Source: Lates calcarifer (lineage: Eukaryota > Chordata > Actinopteri > Centropomidae). From it: 64,000 bases of DNA. Of this stretch, positions 1-47,345 are shown in pieces (the first letter of the stretch is position 1; every line of letters begins with the position of its first letter). The position numbers and the translations under genes are program-made. Location of the stretch: the NCBI RefSeq assembly GCF_001640805.2, contig NC_066856.1, positions 4,192,826-4,256,825 on the forward strand, read 5' to 3'. Under the pieces are notes generated by a model. The model saw only the letters and a list, made by a program, of their open reading frames with translations. It ran no database searches and was not told where the DNA came from.

Positions 1-819
1 TTGCACCCCAGCATTATACCCCATACCATCTGTTATTATATCAGGTTATGTCTGTGCCATTGGAAGCAGTACTGTACAGCCTGGTTACCAAGGCAGAGCC
101 ACTGAGCTGGGGAATAATACATTAATACTGGCTGCCTTTTCTGCCCCAATAAACAGCCCAGTCTGGCAGTGGGCAAGACCCTATCTGGATCTGTCACTGT
201 TTGTCTACATGCCTATAATATTATTCAACTGAAGAGAGAGATATGAGCCAGCCAGTTAGACTTTGTCACTGACCACAGTTAAATTCATTTCCTAGTGTGG
301 TGGCTAGTCCAGAGTGTACACGTCACTCATGTTCTGTGCTGTTTCAGGGACTAATGTCAGTGATAAAATATGAGATAGAGTCAGCGTCAAAGTACACAGT
401 GCAATATTTAATATTTACAGTATTAAATATTAAATCATACCTCAGGTACATGGTGTGTCCTATGGTGTATCTATTTGTGCTGTAATGTGTGTGACTGTTT
501 CTATGTAAGACAGTGTCTTCTTTTATCAGTATACTCAAGGAATGGACACAATCACATGAGCACATAATAACACAGTCTCATACAACAGCCCTGCTAGCAA
601 TATTACATTTTTGTTGATATCATATTAGAGGTTTTGACTTGATTCCATGATCATTTTGGATCCCATACTCTGTTGTTGCACTGGATTACATAATATTGTA
701 ACTATTCCATCTACAGAGGGTCAACAACTTAACATTATCACAGAATACCAGCACCTGTAACACTGTTACACTGTCTGTATATGAATATTTATATCATTAT
801 TTCCTACTTTGCCATCTCC

Positions 820-1060
820 CTCTCTTGCTCTTTCTCTCTTACCATCTCTCTCTCTCTCCCTCCCTCCCTCACCCTCCTCTGTCTGTATCTCTTTCTCTCT
901 CTCTCTACTCCTTCCTCTCTGATTATTCTCAACAGAGCATCTCATCTCTTTTGTGCAGAGGGTAATTTCTTTTCTCCCAGCGAAACACTTCCCAGAACAT
1001 ACTCCTTTCCTCTGTCTCTCTCCTGTAATTCTCCCTCCCTCTCTATCTGTCACTCTCTTT
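820..1060 (+). repeat. CT-rich low-complexity tract
   Basis: (CT)n and (CCTC)n runs upstream of the CpG-rich leader, with a short (AGT)n/(AAT)n at 1064-1083. It could be part of a promoter-proximal GAGA-type element on the minus strand. Confidence 0.7.
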
Positions 1061-1099
1061 TTCGGAGTAGTAGTAGTAATAATACCAGCAGCGGCTGAA

Positions 1100-1792
1100 C
1101 AGCATCGCGGCTCCATCTACAACTAATGGAAACCGACTCTCCTGTTGCCGTCTTCTGTTTCTCTCTTCTCCCCCTCCTCCCCTCCTCCTCTGTTGCATGC
1201 TGATTTATTCAACGATTCAGAGGAGTTAACAGCCAGGCAGCCGTCAGCCAGAACGCTGCTGGGGGTGAGGACAGTCGAAGAAACTCATTGAGATGTTGTA
1301 AGAAAAAAAATAAAGTGATGCCGATGGTGGTTTAAGAAGCAACCATGAGCCAGCTGAGGACTGATCTGAGCCATGCAGAAGGATGGCAGAGCAGAGACTG
1401 AAAGCAGACTGAGGTTCAGTTGCATCGGGGTGGAAGCTGTTGAATAGTTGGATGTTTAACAGGCTACCAAGCCACTGTGACTCCCTCCATTTGCAAACCT
1501 CAGGGAGAAGAAGCTTACGAGAAGGAGGAAGAGCAAAGATGATGATGAGCTGTACCCAGAAAGGGGAATGGAGTGATCACCCCTCTTTCATGTGACATCT
1601 GACAGCGTCTCCAGGCATGAGACTTAGTCTATGCCATAGTATGCCCTCTGGACTGCCTCTGCACTGTGACATCCTTGTCGTCGCAACACCACATTGTGAA
1701 GTCTCCGTGTCAGTTCGTGCAGGGGGCGGTCACAGACACCCGGGGGGCCACCCTGACCCTGACCCCGCCGCGGTGAGCTGCTGCTGAGGACC
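1100..1792 (+). promoter_or_regulatory. Probable internal promoter and 5' leader of the short ERG isoform
   Basis: This stretch follows a CT-rich tract and becomes CpG-rich from about 1660 into the exon that follows. It contains several short upstream ATGs, for example at about 1125 and 1345. In the frame of the 1793 ATG there is a TGA at 1760-1762, so that frame is closed just upstream, which supports a true start rather than an internal exon. The start context is ACCATGG, a near-perfect Kozak site. No clear TATA box was seen. The transcription start is not determined, and the leader could itself contain an intron. Confidence 0.45.
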
Positions 1793-37018
<35,226 letters not shown>

Positions 37019-40000
37019 GGAAGAGGTGAAATGGGAGGAGAGCGGGATGGAGGGAGGGATACAGAGAGAGAATGAATGAGTGTGATGTTTTATTCTGCAG
37101 TTCCTGATGTTTCCACTGGTCCATCGTGGCACCTTGGAGATCAGGAAGCACCTACTGTTCATCCACCAGAACCCTTTAGTGCACCCAGCTACTGTATCTT
37201 CACCATCGGTCATGGAAAGGGTTGATGCCTCTCTCTTTTACTCCCTCCACCCCCTACCCCACCCCTCCCATGAAACATCTGGAGCTTTCTGAACTCCACA
37301 ATACAACCTTTAACCAAAACCACAAACAGAGCAGAGAAGAGCTCTGCCTCTTAATGAACACTGTCCAGGTCAACCCAGATCGATCTGGTCTGAACGTCTC
37401 AGTCATCCAATAAGGATGGCACAACTTTACACACACATAAACGACTGCTGACCTGTAGAAGAATCCCTTTACTGCTGTATCCAGTGTTGGATGACTGACA
37501 AGAACAAGCAAAGACAACATCGGACAGAAACAAGTAGCCATTTACGTCTTGCACTGAAAATCCTATTGATATAATGATTACTCTATTCTATATGTCCGTG
37601 GCGCTTCCGATAAAATCACAAACTGGTTGGTAAATTGTAGTGTTAGCTGGCCTAACAGGAAACCTGCTGTCCCGTTCTGTCATTGGTTCCTTGCCCCTGA
37701 CGTCCTGCCCCAAGAGGCGGAGCTACCGCTCCCCCCTTCCCAAGAGCACACTGGATTGGCTGGTTTGCACCTCAGGGGTGGGAACTGGAGGGTTAAAAGC
37801 CATGAATTTTCTTGATGAACATATCAGCTGCCCTATTATAAACAATGTACAGATTTGCTAGTGAGTGAAGAACATATGGCATGCTTAGGCAGTGTCGCAA
37901 ACAGGTAAACTGGCAAACTTACAAGTTTACCATGAGAATAGTGCACCAAAAACAGCTATCTTAATATTTCAACAAGCAGGAAATCCCAGCTTCCTAATTT
38001 CATGAGCTATGAGTTGTGACTTTTTAGAGAAACAGATGTTGTGTTTTATTATCAAACACTCTGAAGTGATGAGGTCAGCAGTGACGTGACACTGGCCTGC
38101 TTTGATTTCTAAGATGGAATCAAAGACCGTGTATGAAGGAAACATGGTTTAGTTGAATTTGCTACCTCAGATTTCATTGGTCCTTACTTTTTTCACCTGA
38201 GCAAGCACCCAGAATGCTTTTATCTTGTACATACAAGTTTGTCAAGTGATACGTAAATATACAAGTTTGCCAGTTTACAAAGACCAGCCGAATGCGCCAT
38301 TATTCTATGTACAGTACAATATGCAAACACTGGCAAGAAGAGATGAGTGAGTGCGCTTAAATCTTATTATATGTGTGATAAGTTCAGGTCCAGAGCTTCT
38401 TATGTGTGTGTTTGTCCTTGTTTTTGTCTTTCTGTCTGCAGAGCATGGCGCAGTATGTTTGTTTCACACACTGTAGAGGGTCACTGTATTCTGATATTTA
38501 GGACAAATTTGTTTTCTTCTTGCCCCAAAGTGATTTTTAATGGCTTGTTTAAACAAGCATGTGACAGATTCAGTCTTTGGTTTTGAATCTAGACAGCACA
38601 AATTTAAAACCCTTTACAATGTAGGTTCCAAGGTTACAATGAGGTCATCCAAGTACATTTAAGAATTTTAAATACTACAGCAATTGTAAACTCAAGAAGA
38701 AGAAATAATACAATAGCACCACATTTTTGGGAACACTTTACATTAAGCATTTATTTTTTAGAATTGTCTCTAACAGATACATGTCTGATACCTGTCATGA
38801 ACTGTTAGCAGGCCACCAGCACACTACCACAGACACTGATTACTTCACCACACCACCACTTTACTAATATTGTTAAATAAGAAATACGGCATGTACAGAG
38901 GCCGACATGCGCCATTTGGTTTGGTATTTAAACTATCACACTGTACAGTTCAGGATGATGGCTGTTTACATCATAAGGGGTAAAGTTAGTTTAAGTTTTA
39001 TGTGAATTTCCAAAAGTTATCACTGCTCAGGTTTCATTTGGCATAGTGCAGAACTTGTATTAGGTCTGCCTGCTATATGATGTGGTACTTCAGTCATCGT
39101 TTCTGACAAATAATACCTTTATAAGAACAAGGGAAGGTAATGTGTACAAGTGATATCAAAACTAAACTGAAAACATCTTTGGTCCAAGCCTCCTAGATAT
39201 TATTATTTCACATCAGTGGAGAGTTGTACTCCATCAAAGCAGTGCAGCACCTCACCTCACCATCCACCAGATAAATTCAGCCTGTCAAAAAAATGGAAAT
39301 TTAGTAGTGAATGATATGATTTCTTTTATTTATAAATGTTCCTTTGACTTCAGCCCTACTGTAGCTGGTCAGTGAGTAGGATGAAGAACACAAGATTGTG
39401 ATGAGGGTTGGTTCCTTAGGAATGAAATAGTATCAAGAGCATTTTATTCCTTGTATATTAAGAATTACTGTATATGGAAAAAGGTCCCAGAACTAAGATA
39501 TGATGCTTGGATTTTTTTTTTTTTTTCATACATTTCAAAAGGTGGTGATGGAAGTGAAGGTGTAGTGGTGCCACTGATAAGAAGGTGTAAGGGCATAGTC
39601 TGGAGTTTACCCACATACCTCAGGGCAGGTAGAAATGTACAGAATAATAACAGGAGCAGGTGCAATGATATCCCCTTACAGTGGAGCTGAACTGTAATAA
39701 CTCTGAGGTTTGTTTTTCTGCGTAAATGGCAATTTGCACAGAATCTTCCATTTTGATCCTGTTTTTAGTTTCGAGTTCTTGTGATGAAGGAAAATTTTAA
39801 AAACCTATGACATCTTCAAATTGTCTTCCCTGAAACAAAATTATACTGAAAGACCCTTTCCTGTAACACAATGAGTCATAACAGAGGAGGGAAAGCCTGT
39901 TGAAGTGCAATAGTCCTTTAAACAGTTAAGACTTGTAGCAGCTTAACCACATCCGTTAATTTTTAGCACTTTATTTTTTAGACAGTGCAGATGTTTAATA

Positions 40001-40025
40001 AAGACTCAGGAACGTGTTATTGGTG
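37019..40025 (+). other. kcnh6a: 3' UTR of the channel gene (proximal form)
   Basis: No further coding sequence with splice support was seen after the stop. AATAAA at 39997-40002 is followed within 30 nt by a GT-rich run (GTGTTATTGGTGTTATGG), a good cleavage-site arrangement. A donor-like GAG|GTGAAA at 37026 and an acceptor TTTTATTCTGCAG ending at 37100 could form a 75-nt 3' UTR intron. The true 3' end could lie further on at about 42.0 or 43.0 kb. Confidence 0.5.
39997..40002 (+). terminator. Polyadenylation signal AATAAA
   Basis: Canonical hexamer with a downstream GT-rich element. This is the best proximal candidate for the channel gene 3' end. Confidence 0.5.
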
Positions 40026-42020
40026 TTATGGAATCCATTTTCCTTGGTTTAAGAACTCAAAACCAACCAATCAGAAAGAAAAGAGTAACATCCTAAACCT
40101 TAATTTTGGTGGAATTCCCCTTTAGTGCAGAATTGTGAAGATTGTATTTTGCTGCTTGCTGGTCTAAGCTATTTAATTTATTTATTTGGTTGTAGGATTA
40201 TTTTGTTTGTCTGTGGATTGTACCTGCTATTTATCACTTTGTCTTGGGTTAATGAACAGTTCATTTGGTGGAGAAAGGCTTTCTGTGTAAACATGTCTCT
40301 TCCCATGTTTCTGTGTTCTTTTGTTCATAGTCCTAAAATTTATGTTCTTGCAACCACTCTTAGTATTTATTCAATATTTATGGATAGAAGTGCTCGGTGA
40401 GAGGTACACATTATTTGTATAATCATTATTAATAACTGATCGATCCCCAAATGCAGACAAAGCCACATTCAGTACACATTGTGCACGTGGCCTGTTTTTC
40501 CCACAGTCATCGTCAGTGTCTTTAACCTGTGCAGTTGTTGGACTTTGTGGCCGTCTGTGCACAGCTGATGTAATGCTTTGTAATGGTGCACTTTAGTATC
40601 GAACCAAAGCAAGTGAATGCTGAAAGAAATGATCATTGGTAACATGTTAAATTCATGTGTAATCCAACTCTTTTAGGACATTTGAGTCAAAAAATGAATG
40701 TTAACTGAAAGCTATAATTTGACTCAAAATGAATTTGTAAATGCAGCTGGATTATCTCTGATTTAAACTTTCATCAAAAAGATTTTTACATTAACTTGAA
40801 GTGAATTTTTGCAGCGTGATCAGAATGGTTTGAATGACCTGAACCCAGACAACTACTGTTAAGGGGAGGGCGGTTAGTTCAGTGAAATGTGATCCTAATT
40901 GCTATCAGATGTATGGTGATTCAACCCACTTTTCAGCATTCTGCAGTTAAAATGTAAGTGAATGCATCGTGGATGTCCAAAGCTGATAAGATGACTTCGA
41001 CCAAATCTACTGAGATCCTCTTACTACTAAACCCTATTTGCTTGTCATTGTGTTTTATTTGGTTTATTTCACTGACACACCCATCATCATCACTTACTTT
41101 TCACCAGCAGTCCCTGCCTGTCGTCACCAGGAACAAGGTCCCAGTGATAAATTACACCTGACTACAAATATCCAGTAAACACAAAATGAAGCTGGTTCTT
41201 AAGGTTCTTTACCAGTGAATCTGTTTCTTTTTTTCTTTTCTTTCTTTTTTTTTAATCTTATTTTATTTTATTATTTCTTACAGTTGCAGTGCTGAGGTAC
41301 TGATTTGCAGAAGTTGGCTCTCCTCGCCATCTCACGTACTGTAGCGAGTGTTTTTGTTAGTGTTCAATAACAGTCACCTAGTGGCCTGAACTGTATATTT
41401 ACATTCAGAACTATGACCTCAAAACTAGAATGTGGTTGTTGTCGACTCTTCTTCTTTGACCTTGTATGTGACAGTACACCTTAGTGGAATATTCAATGCT
41501 AGAGAATACATTTATGTAATGCACACTGCATATTATAACAGTAGAGGGTGCACTTTGGAAAAAAAATATCCAACAGGGAAATGGGTGTGTTTGTGAGGGT
41601 GGGGGTGGGTGGGTGTTTAAGGAGGTTAGAGTAGTTTTCCCCTTTGAATATTGACACATACAAATATAAAAACTCAGCTACAATCACATCTGCACACTTA
41701 CACACGCACACACGCACACACACCTCCCTTAATGGCTCTTCCATACTGCTGAGCTTTTTTCAGCTCTATTCAACTTTCTATGAGTTCCGACAGACTTGGG
41801 TCCTGTATTTGTAGATATTTTGAGCACTTGGGGAGGGGGGGGTTTGGTACCGTTTACACAACACTGGATCTGCTGTCACTCCTTGCCTGTACATACCAAC
41901 TTCTACTACTTGTAAAGGAATCAAAACTCTTTGGCACTCGTATAGCCAGCACTATGCAGAAACTGAAAAATTTCTTTGGCATGCTTTGAAATGCAGAATA
42001 CTATAGAGGAAAATATACTA

Positions 42021-42030
42021 AATAAATAAA
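42021..42030 (+). terminator. Polyadenylation signal cluster AATAAATAAA
   Basis: Two overlapping AATAAA hexamers followed by GTCTGCTCTAATTTC. A possible distal 3' end of the channel gene. Confidence 0.35.
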
Positions 42031-43014
42031 GTCTGCTCTAATTTCTTATTAAAATAATCACCTTATTGGAAAAAAAAGACGTTGATAAAGCTGTCCATGG
42101 TTAAAATGGATATGATGATGGTGAGGGTGATTAGAGGTGATGAGGGTGATGAAGTTAAAAACTTTTAATATTGTGCACATTTTTACTTGCATGCTGCACT
42201 GAAAATCATCCAGCAATGAGAGGTTTTTAACGTGCAAAGCAGCTGATTTTTGCTGTATGCTTGCAAACTGTGTGTAGAGTGAAACACTGAATTCTTCCGG
42301 GTTACGGGAGAGTCATATTTATATATACATATATATACATACTACTTCCAGGTTATGGAAGAGAGGGGTACTGAATAGCTGCAAATATAGTGATCCTAGA
42401 TGATACAATATTATATTGTATATTTGTATCTTTGGTTGCAAACCACTGTAATGGAATGATGCATGTGTGGCAGTCCTGGGCAGAACTATTAATTGTTTCC
42501 CAAATATCAAAGTACGCTTGATTTACCTTATCTGGGCTGTGTTTCCACTTCTGCCTTGGAAGTTAAATCAAGTGCTCTTACAATATTACAAATTCTGCTT
42601 TTGCCCAGCTGGGACGGGCTACACTCTGAAGAATGGCTATTCTCAACACATCTGAGTTCAGTTTTGGACCACGTCTTACTTTCTTCTCAGTGCATGGGGT
42701 GTTAAAATCAACAATAGCAAATCTTTAACATCTTTAACAAAAGTACTGAGTTATGTGTGTCTCCAAAAGCCTCTCACAAATGTTTTGAAAATAGCTAATC
42801 TCTTTAATAGTGTATACTCTATGGCAGTCCCTGGAATATTGAGTTAACCTTATAATACTGGGCTGGCCAACGGAGTGCTTCTAGAAGCTCATAATACATT
42901 ATTCATATCAAATGTTGAAGAGGGTTAGATGGGGAAATGGTGAAGCTCCAGGTTCTGATTGTGTGATAGCATTATCAATGGTTGAACTTTATAAAATTTC
43001 AAAATATTTCTTTC

Positions 43015-43020
43015 AATAAA
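43015..43020 (+). terminator. Polyadenylation signal AATAAA (distal)
   Basis: AATAAA followed by a T-rich stretch about 30 nt later (GACTGTTTCTTATG). It could end a very long 3' UTR of about 6 kb; it is a guess from sequence alone. Confidence 0.3.
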
Positions 43021-43429
43021 CCTCTTTGAAAGCAAAATCATCCTGACTCGACTGTTTCTTATGACAATTAATGTATCTGCTTCTCTCCACTCTCCAGTCT
43101 TACTGTGTCATAAATCCATAATAGAACTTAATGTTAAACAGTTCATTGTAACATTTCTAATAGCAACTTCCTCATTATAACCTCTTGCCCTCAACCCTAT
43201 ATTTATGATCAAACAGGCCTAAAAGTCATCATAGTCCATAATGAGTACAGCCAGTGGTGTATTGAGTCAGCACCAGGCCCCAGTGCAACATGGTCAAAAC
43301 CTGCCCTGCTCATCACGATGCATCATAACCCAGAATTCTGTGTGGACATGACTGCACATTTTAGAACTTCAAATCATCCTTTAATCCTTATTTAAACTTA
43401 ATTTAGAAATGTAACATAGAAGTATGTCA

Positions 43430-43640
43430 CGTCACAGCTAGAAGATTCCAGGTTTGAGCTCCTGTTTGCCCAGGGTTTTTCTGTGCCTGTGTGGGTTCTC
43501 TCCAGGTACTCTGGCTTCCTCCCACAGTCCAAAGACATACATTAAGTTAATTGGTGACTCTAAATTGCCTGTAGGTGTGAGTGTCAATGGTTCTTGGTCT
43601 ATATATGTTGGTCCTAAGTAAAACTGTTTTGTTGCATTGT
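43430..43640 (+). mobile_element. tRNA-derived SINE body, same family as the 8.4 kb tail
   Basis: The phrases CACAGCTAGAAGATTCCAGG (tRNA-like), GGTTTGAGCTCC (decayed B box), GTGTGGGTTCTCTCCAGGTA, CTTCCTCCCACAGTCCAAAG and TTGGTGACTCTAAATTGCC are characteristic of a common teleost SINE. The A-box end and the (ATGG)n tail are missing. It is an old, inert copy. Confidence 0.75.
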
Positions 43641-43800
43641 TATTAATTTGGTGATTGACTGACATTAAGGAGAACTGAGCAGATGATTTGGCTTATAAAG
43701 CATCTATAAATACTGACTGCTTACCCTTTAAGTGTAGTTACCCCATACTGTAGACTCAGTCTCAGTGCAAGACATGCTTAAGTTCTATTCATATGCCAGA

Positions 43801-43836
43801 GGTAAGATGTAGTGAATGGGTAAGATGTAGTGAATG
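43801..43836 (+). repeat. Perfect 18-bp tandem duplication
   Basis: GGTAAGATGTAGTGAATG occurs twice, head to tail. Confidence 0.95.
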
Positions 43837-44809
43837 GGGCCCAATACAGCTGTATTACCTGCATCTTATGAACATACCAGAAACATGCTGGTATGTTACT
43901 GAAACAGAGAGGCAGGCATGGAAACTAAACTGTGTCTGTCTTTCCTACAGCTTTCTGCCACAGATTCACACTGACAGTCTACAGAGATGTCATACAAAAC
44001 TCTATAGCATAGCAGATTGTAGAAAATCATCAAATGAAACTTGTGACACAGATCATGTCTTCTATTAAGCAGAGCCTTCAGTCATATTCAAAATACTTCC
44101 TTTAATGAGGAACCATGAAGCTGTGAGGGAGAAAAGCTTAAAACTCTAATAAAAAGCATATTGGCTCAGACTATTGGCAAGTACTTAGTTCAGGAGCAAA
44201 ACAGTGTTTCTGGGAAAATCATATTTGAGTCTTCAGAACATAAACGGCATCATACACAGTGTCAGTTCAAATCCATAATAAGCACATGGTTAAGTAGTAA
44301 TTCAAAAGCCACATCACAATCTCAAATGCAGCAAGCCAGCAAGCCAGAGGCTGTAACTGATGTTTGCCATTGCTGCCACAAGGTGTCACTATAAACTTAA
44401 ATTCTGTGAGGTCGAACCATTTTTGCAATTAAAACTTTTAAATTTTTTCCCCCTCCCGTGTGCTTTATTGGGAAATTTAGTGTAATTTTACCATTAGTGA
44501 GGGGAAAGTTGGAGTGTGAGAATCAGCCACAGGAATGGGTTCACTACAGTAGTAGTAGTAAACATGTAGGCTAATCTGGATTTGCATGGGCAGTAAATCA
44601 CCTGCGATAATTCATGATCAAAGTTATATTCAGATTTATCAACCATATTGTGTTTTGTCCTGTATATGTGTGTTTGGTCGAGCAACATTCGGTTGTGAAT
44701 TTTTTATTCCAAGAAATATACTGAAAGAATGATTGCACTGTAACGTTTTATGAACTACCTGGCTCATCCGTAACACACATGAATGTACTTTCCGGTTGGA
44801 GTCGCTGTC

Positions 44810-45180
44810 TTTTAACCATAATGCCTGTCATCCCGCGGACATTTCAGTGATCCAGGCGGTATCAGGGCGTCTTCCTGGGCCGTGGCCGTATTCAGAACGC
44901 GTTCCTCCCGGCGATTGGACCGGCACCGTCCCGTAAAAGGAGTCAAACTTCTCCATTGTACGTACAGGTTGTCTGTCAAAAGTGCATATAGTGACGACGA
45001 AGGGCCTGCACATGATTTGAACGTTGTGGTTGGACAATATCCTCGTCACTTAGAGTTTAGCTTCAATATAATTGGACAAAAGAAGAGCCAGTCAGTGTTA
45101 TCGATGAGTGATTGGAGCAGAGCTTCTTAGGGGAGGAGCACGTTAGTTTGCAGCTAGCGGAGTGCACTGTTGGGTGGGCG
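44810..45180 (+). promoter_or_regulatory. CpG-rich CCAAT-box promoter of a downstream gene
   Basis: CpG dinucleotides are dense here (for example in CCCGGCGATTGGACCGGCACC and GCGGATCGTAGCGG) while the flanks are CpG-poor. Three inverted CCAAT boxes (ATTGG) lie at 44914-44918, 45071-45075 and 45111-45115, the last about 65 nt before the presumed start. No TATA box was seen. The extent of the island to the left suggests possible divergent transcription, but no minus-strand coding exon could be supported. Confidence 0.55.
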
Positions 45181-45245
45181 GATCGTAGCGGTGACAGCGA
45201 CGCTCGGAGACTCCCGACAAACTGTCAAAAAGCAGACAACTAACG
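45178..45245 (+). other. Probable non-coding first exon of an unidentified downstream gene
   Basis: CpG-rich sequence ends at ACTAACG|GTGAGT, a consensus donor with gt at 45246-45247. There is no ATG between about 45130 and the donor, so the exon would be 5' UTR. The start coordinate is approximate. In human, KCNH6 is followed by DCAF7 (from memory), but no DCAF7 coding sequence is visible, so I leave the gene unnamed. Confidence 0.45.
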
Positions 45246-47219
45246 GTGAGTCAAGCTCAAATATGAACACTGTGTTTTGCCCCCCGTGTGAGTAAAAGTG
45301 AAGTGTTTGCAGTTAGCGTGGAGTGAGTGGGCGGACAGTGCAGGCTTTATAGCAGTGAAATGACGGTGATTTTGGATGAGTGATCTCACAGCACGCATCA
45401 CAGCGACGGTGCACTGGTGTAGGATGATGCTGCCTTCAGGTGCTCCTCGGAAACTTTTACTTTTCAGAAGGAGTGGGCTGAGTGCGCAGTAGTAATGTAC
45501 TCGCCCTTTTTATTAACTCTCAGCCAAACGCAATTGTTTAACGGCTGTCTTTAGCGTCTCTTTGTCATCACGAACTCCCACCTTTCCCTTTACCGCATAT
45601 TTATTACAAAGATGGCCCGTTCACGTGCAGCTGAATATAGTGGTTACGTTATTCCCCACAGCACTTGAGACAGCATGGTAGCACGGTGAAGTTGCACTGT
45701 CACAGCGGACAGGAGGAAAGTTATGCAAGCTAGCTTGAGTCTCAGTCTGTCTGTGTCTGTATTGGATCAGTCCATTCATTTACAGTCTGTGATAAGGTCT
45801 GAACAGCAAAACCATTAGTTGCACTAGGTTTAGATTAGTTGATCTCCATATACTTTGCCCTATGCATGCATAGACTTCTTCAATATTCTACATTATAGTA
45901 ACATCTCACTTACTGGCTGGCTTAGTAGTTAGTATTCCTCATCACTGCAGTCTGATTGATGACAAATCAAAGCCACAGAGATATCTCTTTACTATCTACT
46001 GTCACTGTAGTTTTAGCTCTTATCACTACTTATCATTGGCAGCTTGTGATTGCCAGCTTGTTATGTTGCTCATACACAAAGTTAAACCTTTCAGTTTTTC
46101 CTTTTTTCAATTCTGTGTGTGTAACTGCAATCATTAAGTTAGGACCAAACCAAAGGTTACATATTGCAACTTGGGTGGGACCATGCCGTTGAAATGATGA
46201 CAGCAACCCTCCCAGTAATTCTATCTCTGCTAAGTTAACAATGCCCGGTTTTGATCGACACTGTCAGCGAGGTGTTAATTTAACTATATATTTATTATTG
46301 GGGTTGTAGTTTGCAATGGTGTTGAACTCAATTGCTTCAGGTGCCTCTAATGTTTCACCCACCCCATTCAGTCATGTGGGGTCAGAATATTAGAAACACC
46401 TCTCAATATAATGCAGTCTAGTACAACACCATCACTAAGTATAATCTCAGTAATAAACTTAGATTTGAATTCATGCCTTTGTGACCTTGTCAGTCAACCT
46501 GTGCATATTATTTTTGTACAAGGAGAATTTATGGTTGAGCTGCTGAATTGATGTCAGAGTAGTCAGAGTATGCAAATGCATCTTGTTGTTCATCAGTGGC
46601 TGATATTTCTTTAGATGGAGTTTATATCATATCAACACAATATGATTCTGTTGAATGATCTCCTCTATCACTAGATATATGTTTCTGTAAGTTTTCTGTT
46701 TACTGAATAATGATTCTTTCTGCTTCGCGTTGATGTGTGTGTGTGTTGATGGTCCCCAGAAGCTGTAAGCACATGAAACACTAATACACACATGCACAGT
46801 CTGACACAGGCATTGGCTCAGAATTGACTATTGACACCTGCACCAGAACATTATGGTACATTTTGCCACAGAAATTGACAATATAAAAAGGAATCACAAC
46901 AGAGAGGATTGTCCCTCTCCCTCCCTCCCTGTCTCCCTCCTTCTATCCAGATTACTCTCCAATCCTCCACAGCCAGATTACTGAGTGGGAAATAAGAGGT
47001 GGGACTGATCTAAGGCCCTGAATTCATTATGGACCTGATCCAATCACATCCCTAAAATGTCCCGTCGCTTGTTGCTTCACTGTAAGCCTGCCAAAGTGAT
47101 CAGGTATTAGGCCCGAGGGGTTGACAGTTATCAAACAGGTCGCAGGGGTCAACCGACGCCATGCTGACTTTCTCCTGAGCTGTTGAAATGAACTACCACA
47201 ATATCTCTGTGTGATGCAA

Positions 47220-47345
47220 AAGTTCCACAACATAGAGGGATGAAAAAGTGGTGAAAGACATGTTTTGTTGACCAGGGATCAAACCCCACCTGAAATTTTT
47301 TGCCCTTGGCTGGGTGTCTCCCAGCTACCCTGCTGTCCTTAGAGA
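47220..47345 (-). repeat. Possible reversed tRNA-derived SINE fragment
   Basis: Read on the minus strand, GGTTTGATCCCTGG resembles an RNA polymerase III B box as seen in fish SINEs. Nothing else is diagnostic. Confidence 0.25.

Larger units (their letters stand above)
40026..44800. other. Distal 3' UTR or intergenic region
   Basis: No conserved coding exon was seen. It holds a T-rich block at about 41225-41280, two distal poly(A) signals, the SINE body at 43430-43640 and an 18-bp perfect tandem duplication at 43801-43836. Confidence 0.5.

Noticed and set aside
1..1100. Search for PAS-domain exons of the long ERG isoform
   Set aside because: No sequence resembling the ERG PAS or its linker was seen here or in intron 1; these exons must lie upstream of the window.
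766..1116. Open frames on both strands over the CT-rich tract
   Set aside because: Arg/Glu-rich on one strand and Ser/Leu-rich on the other, the signature of low-complexity CT/GA sequence.
44828..45130. Overlapping open frames on both strands in the CpG-rich promoter
   Set aside because: High GC lengthens chance frames; neither peptide is recognisable and neither ends at a convincing donor.
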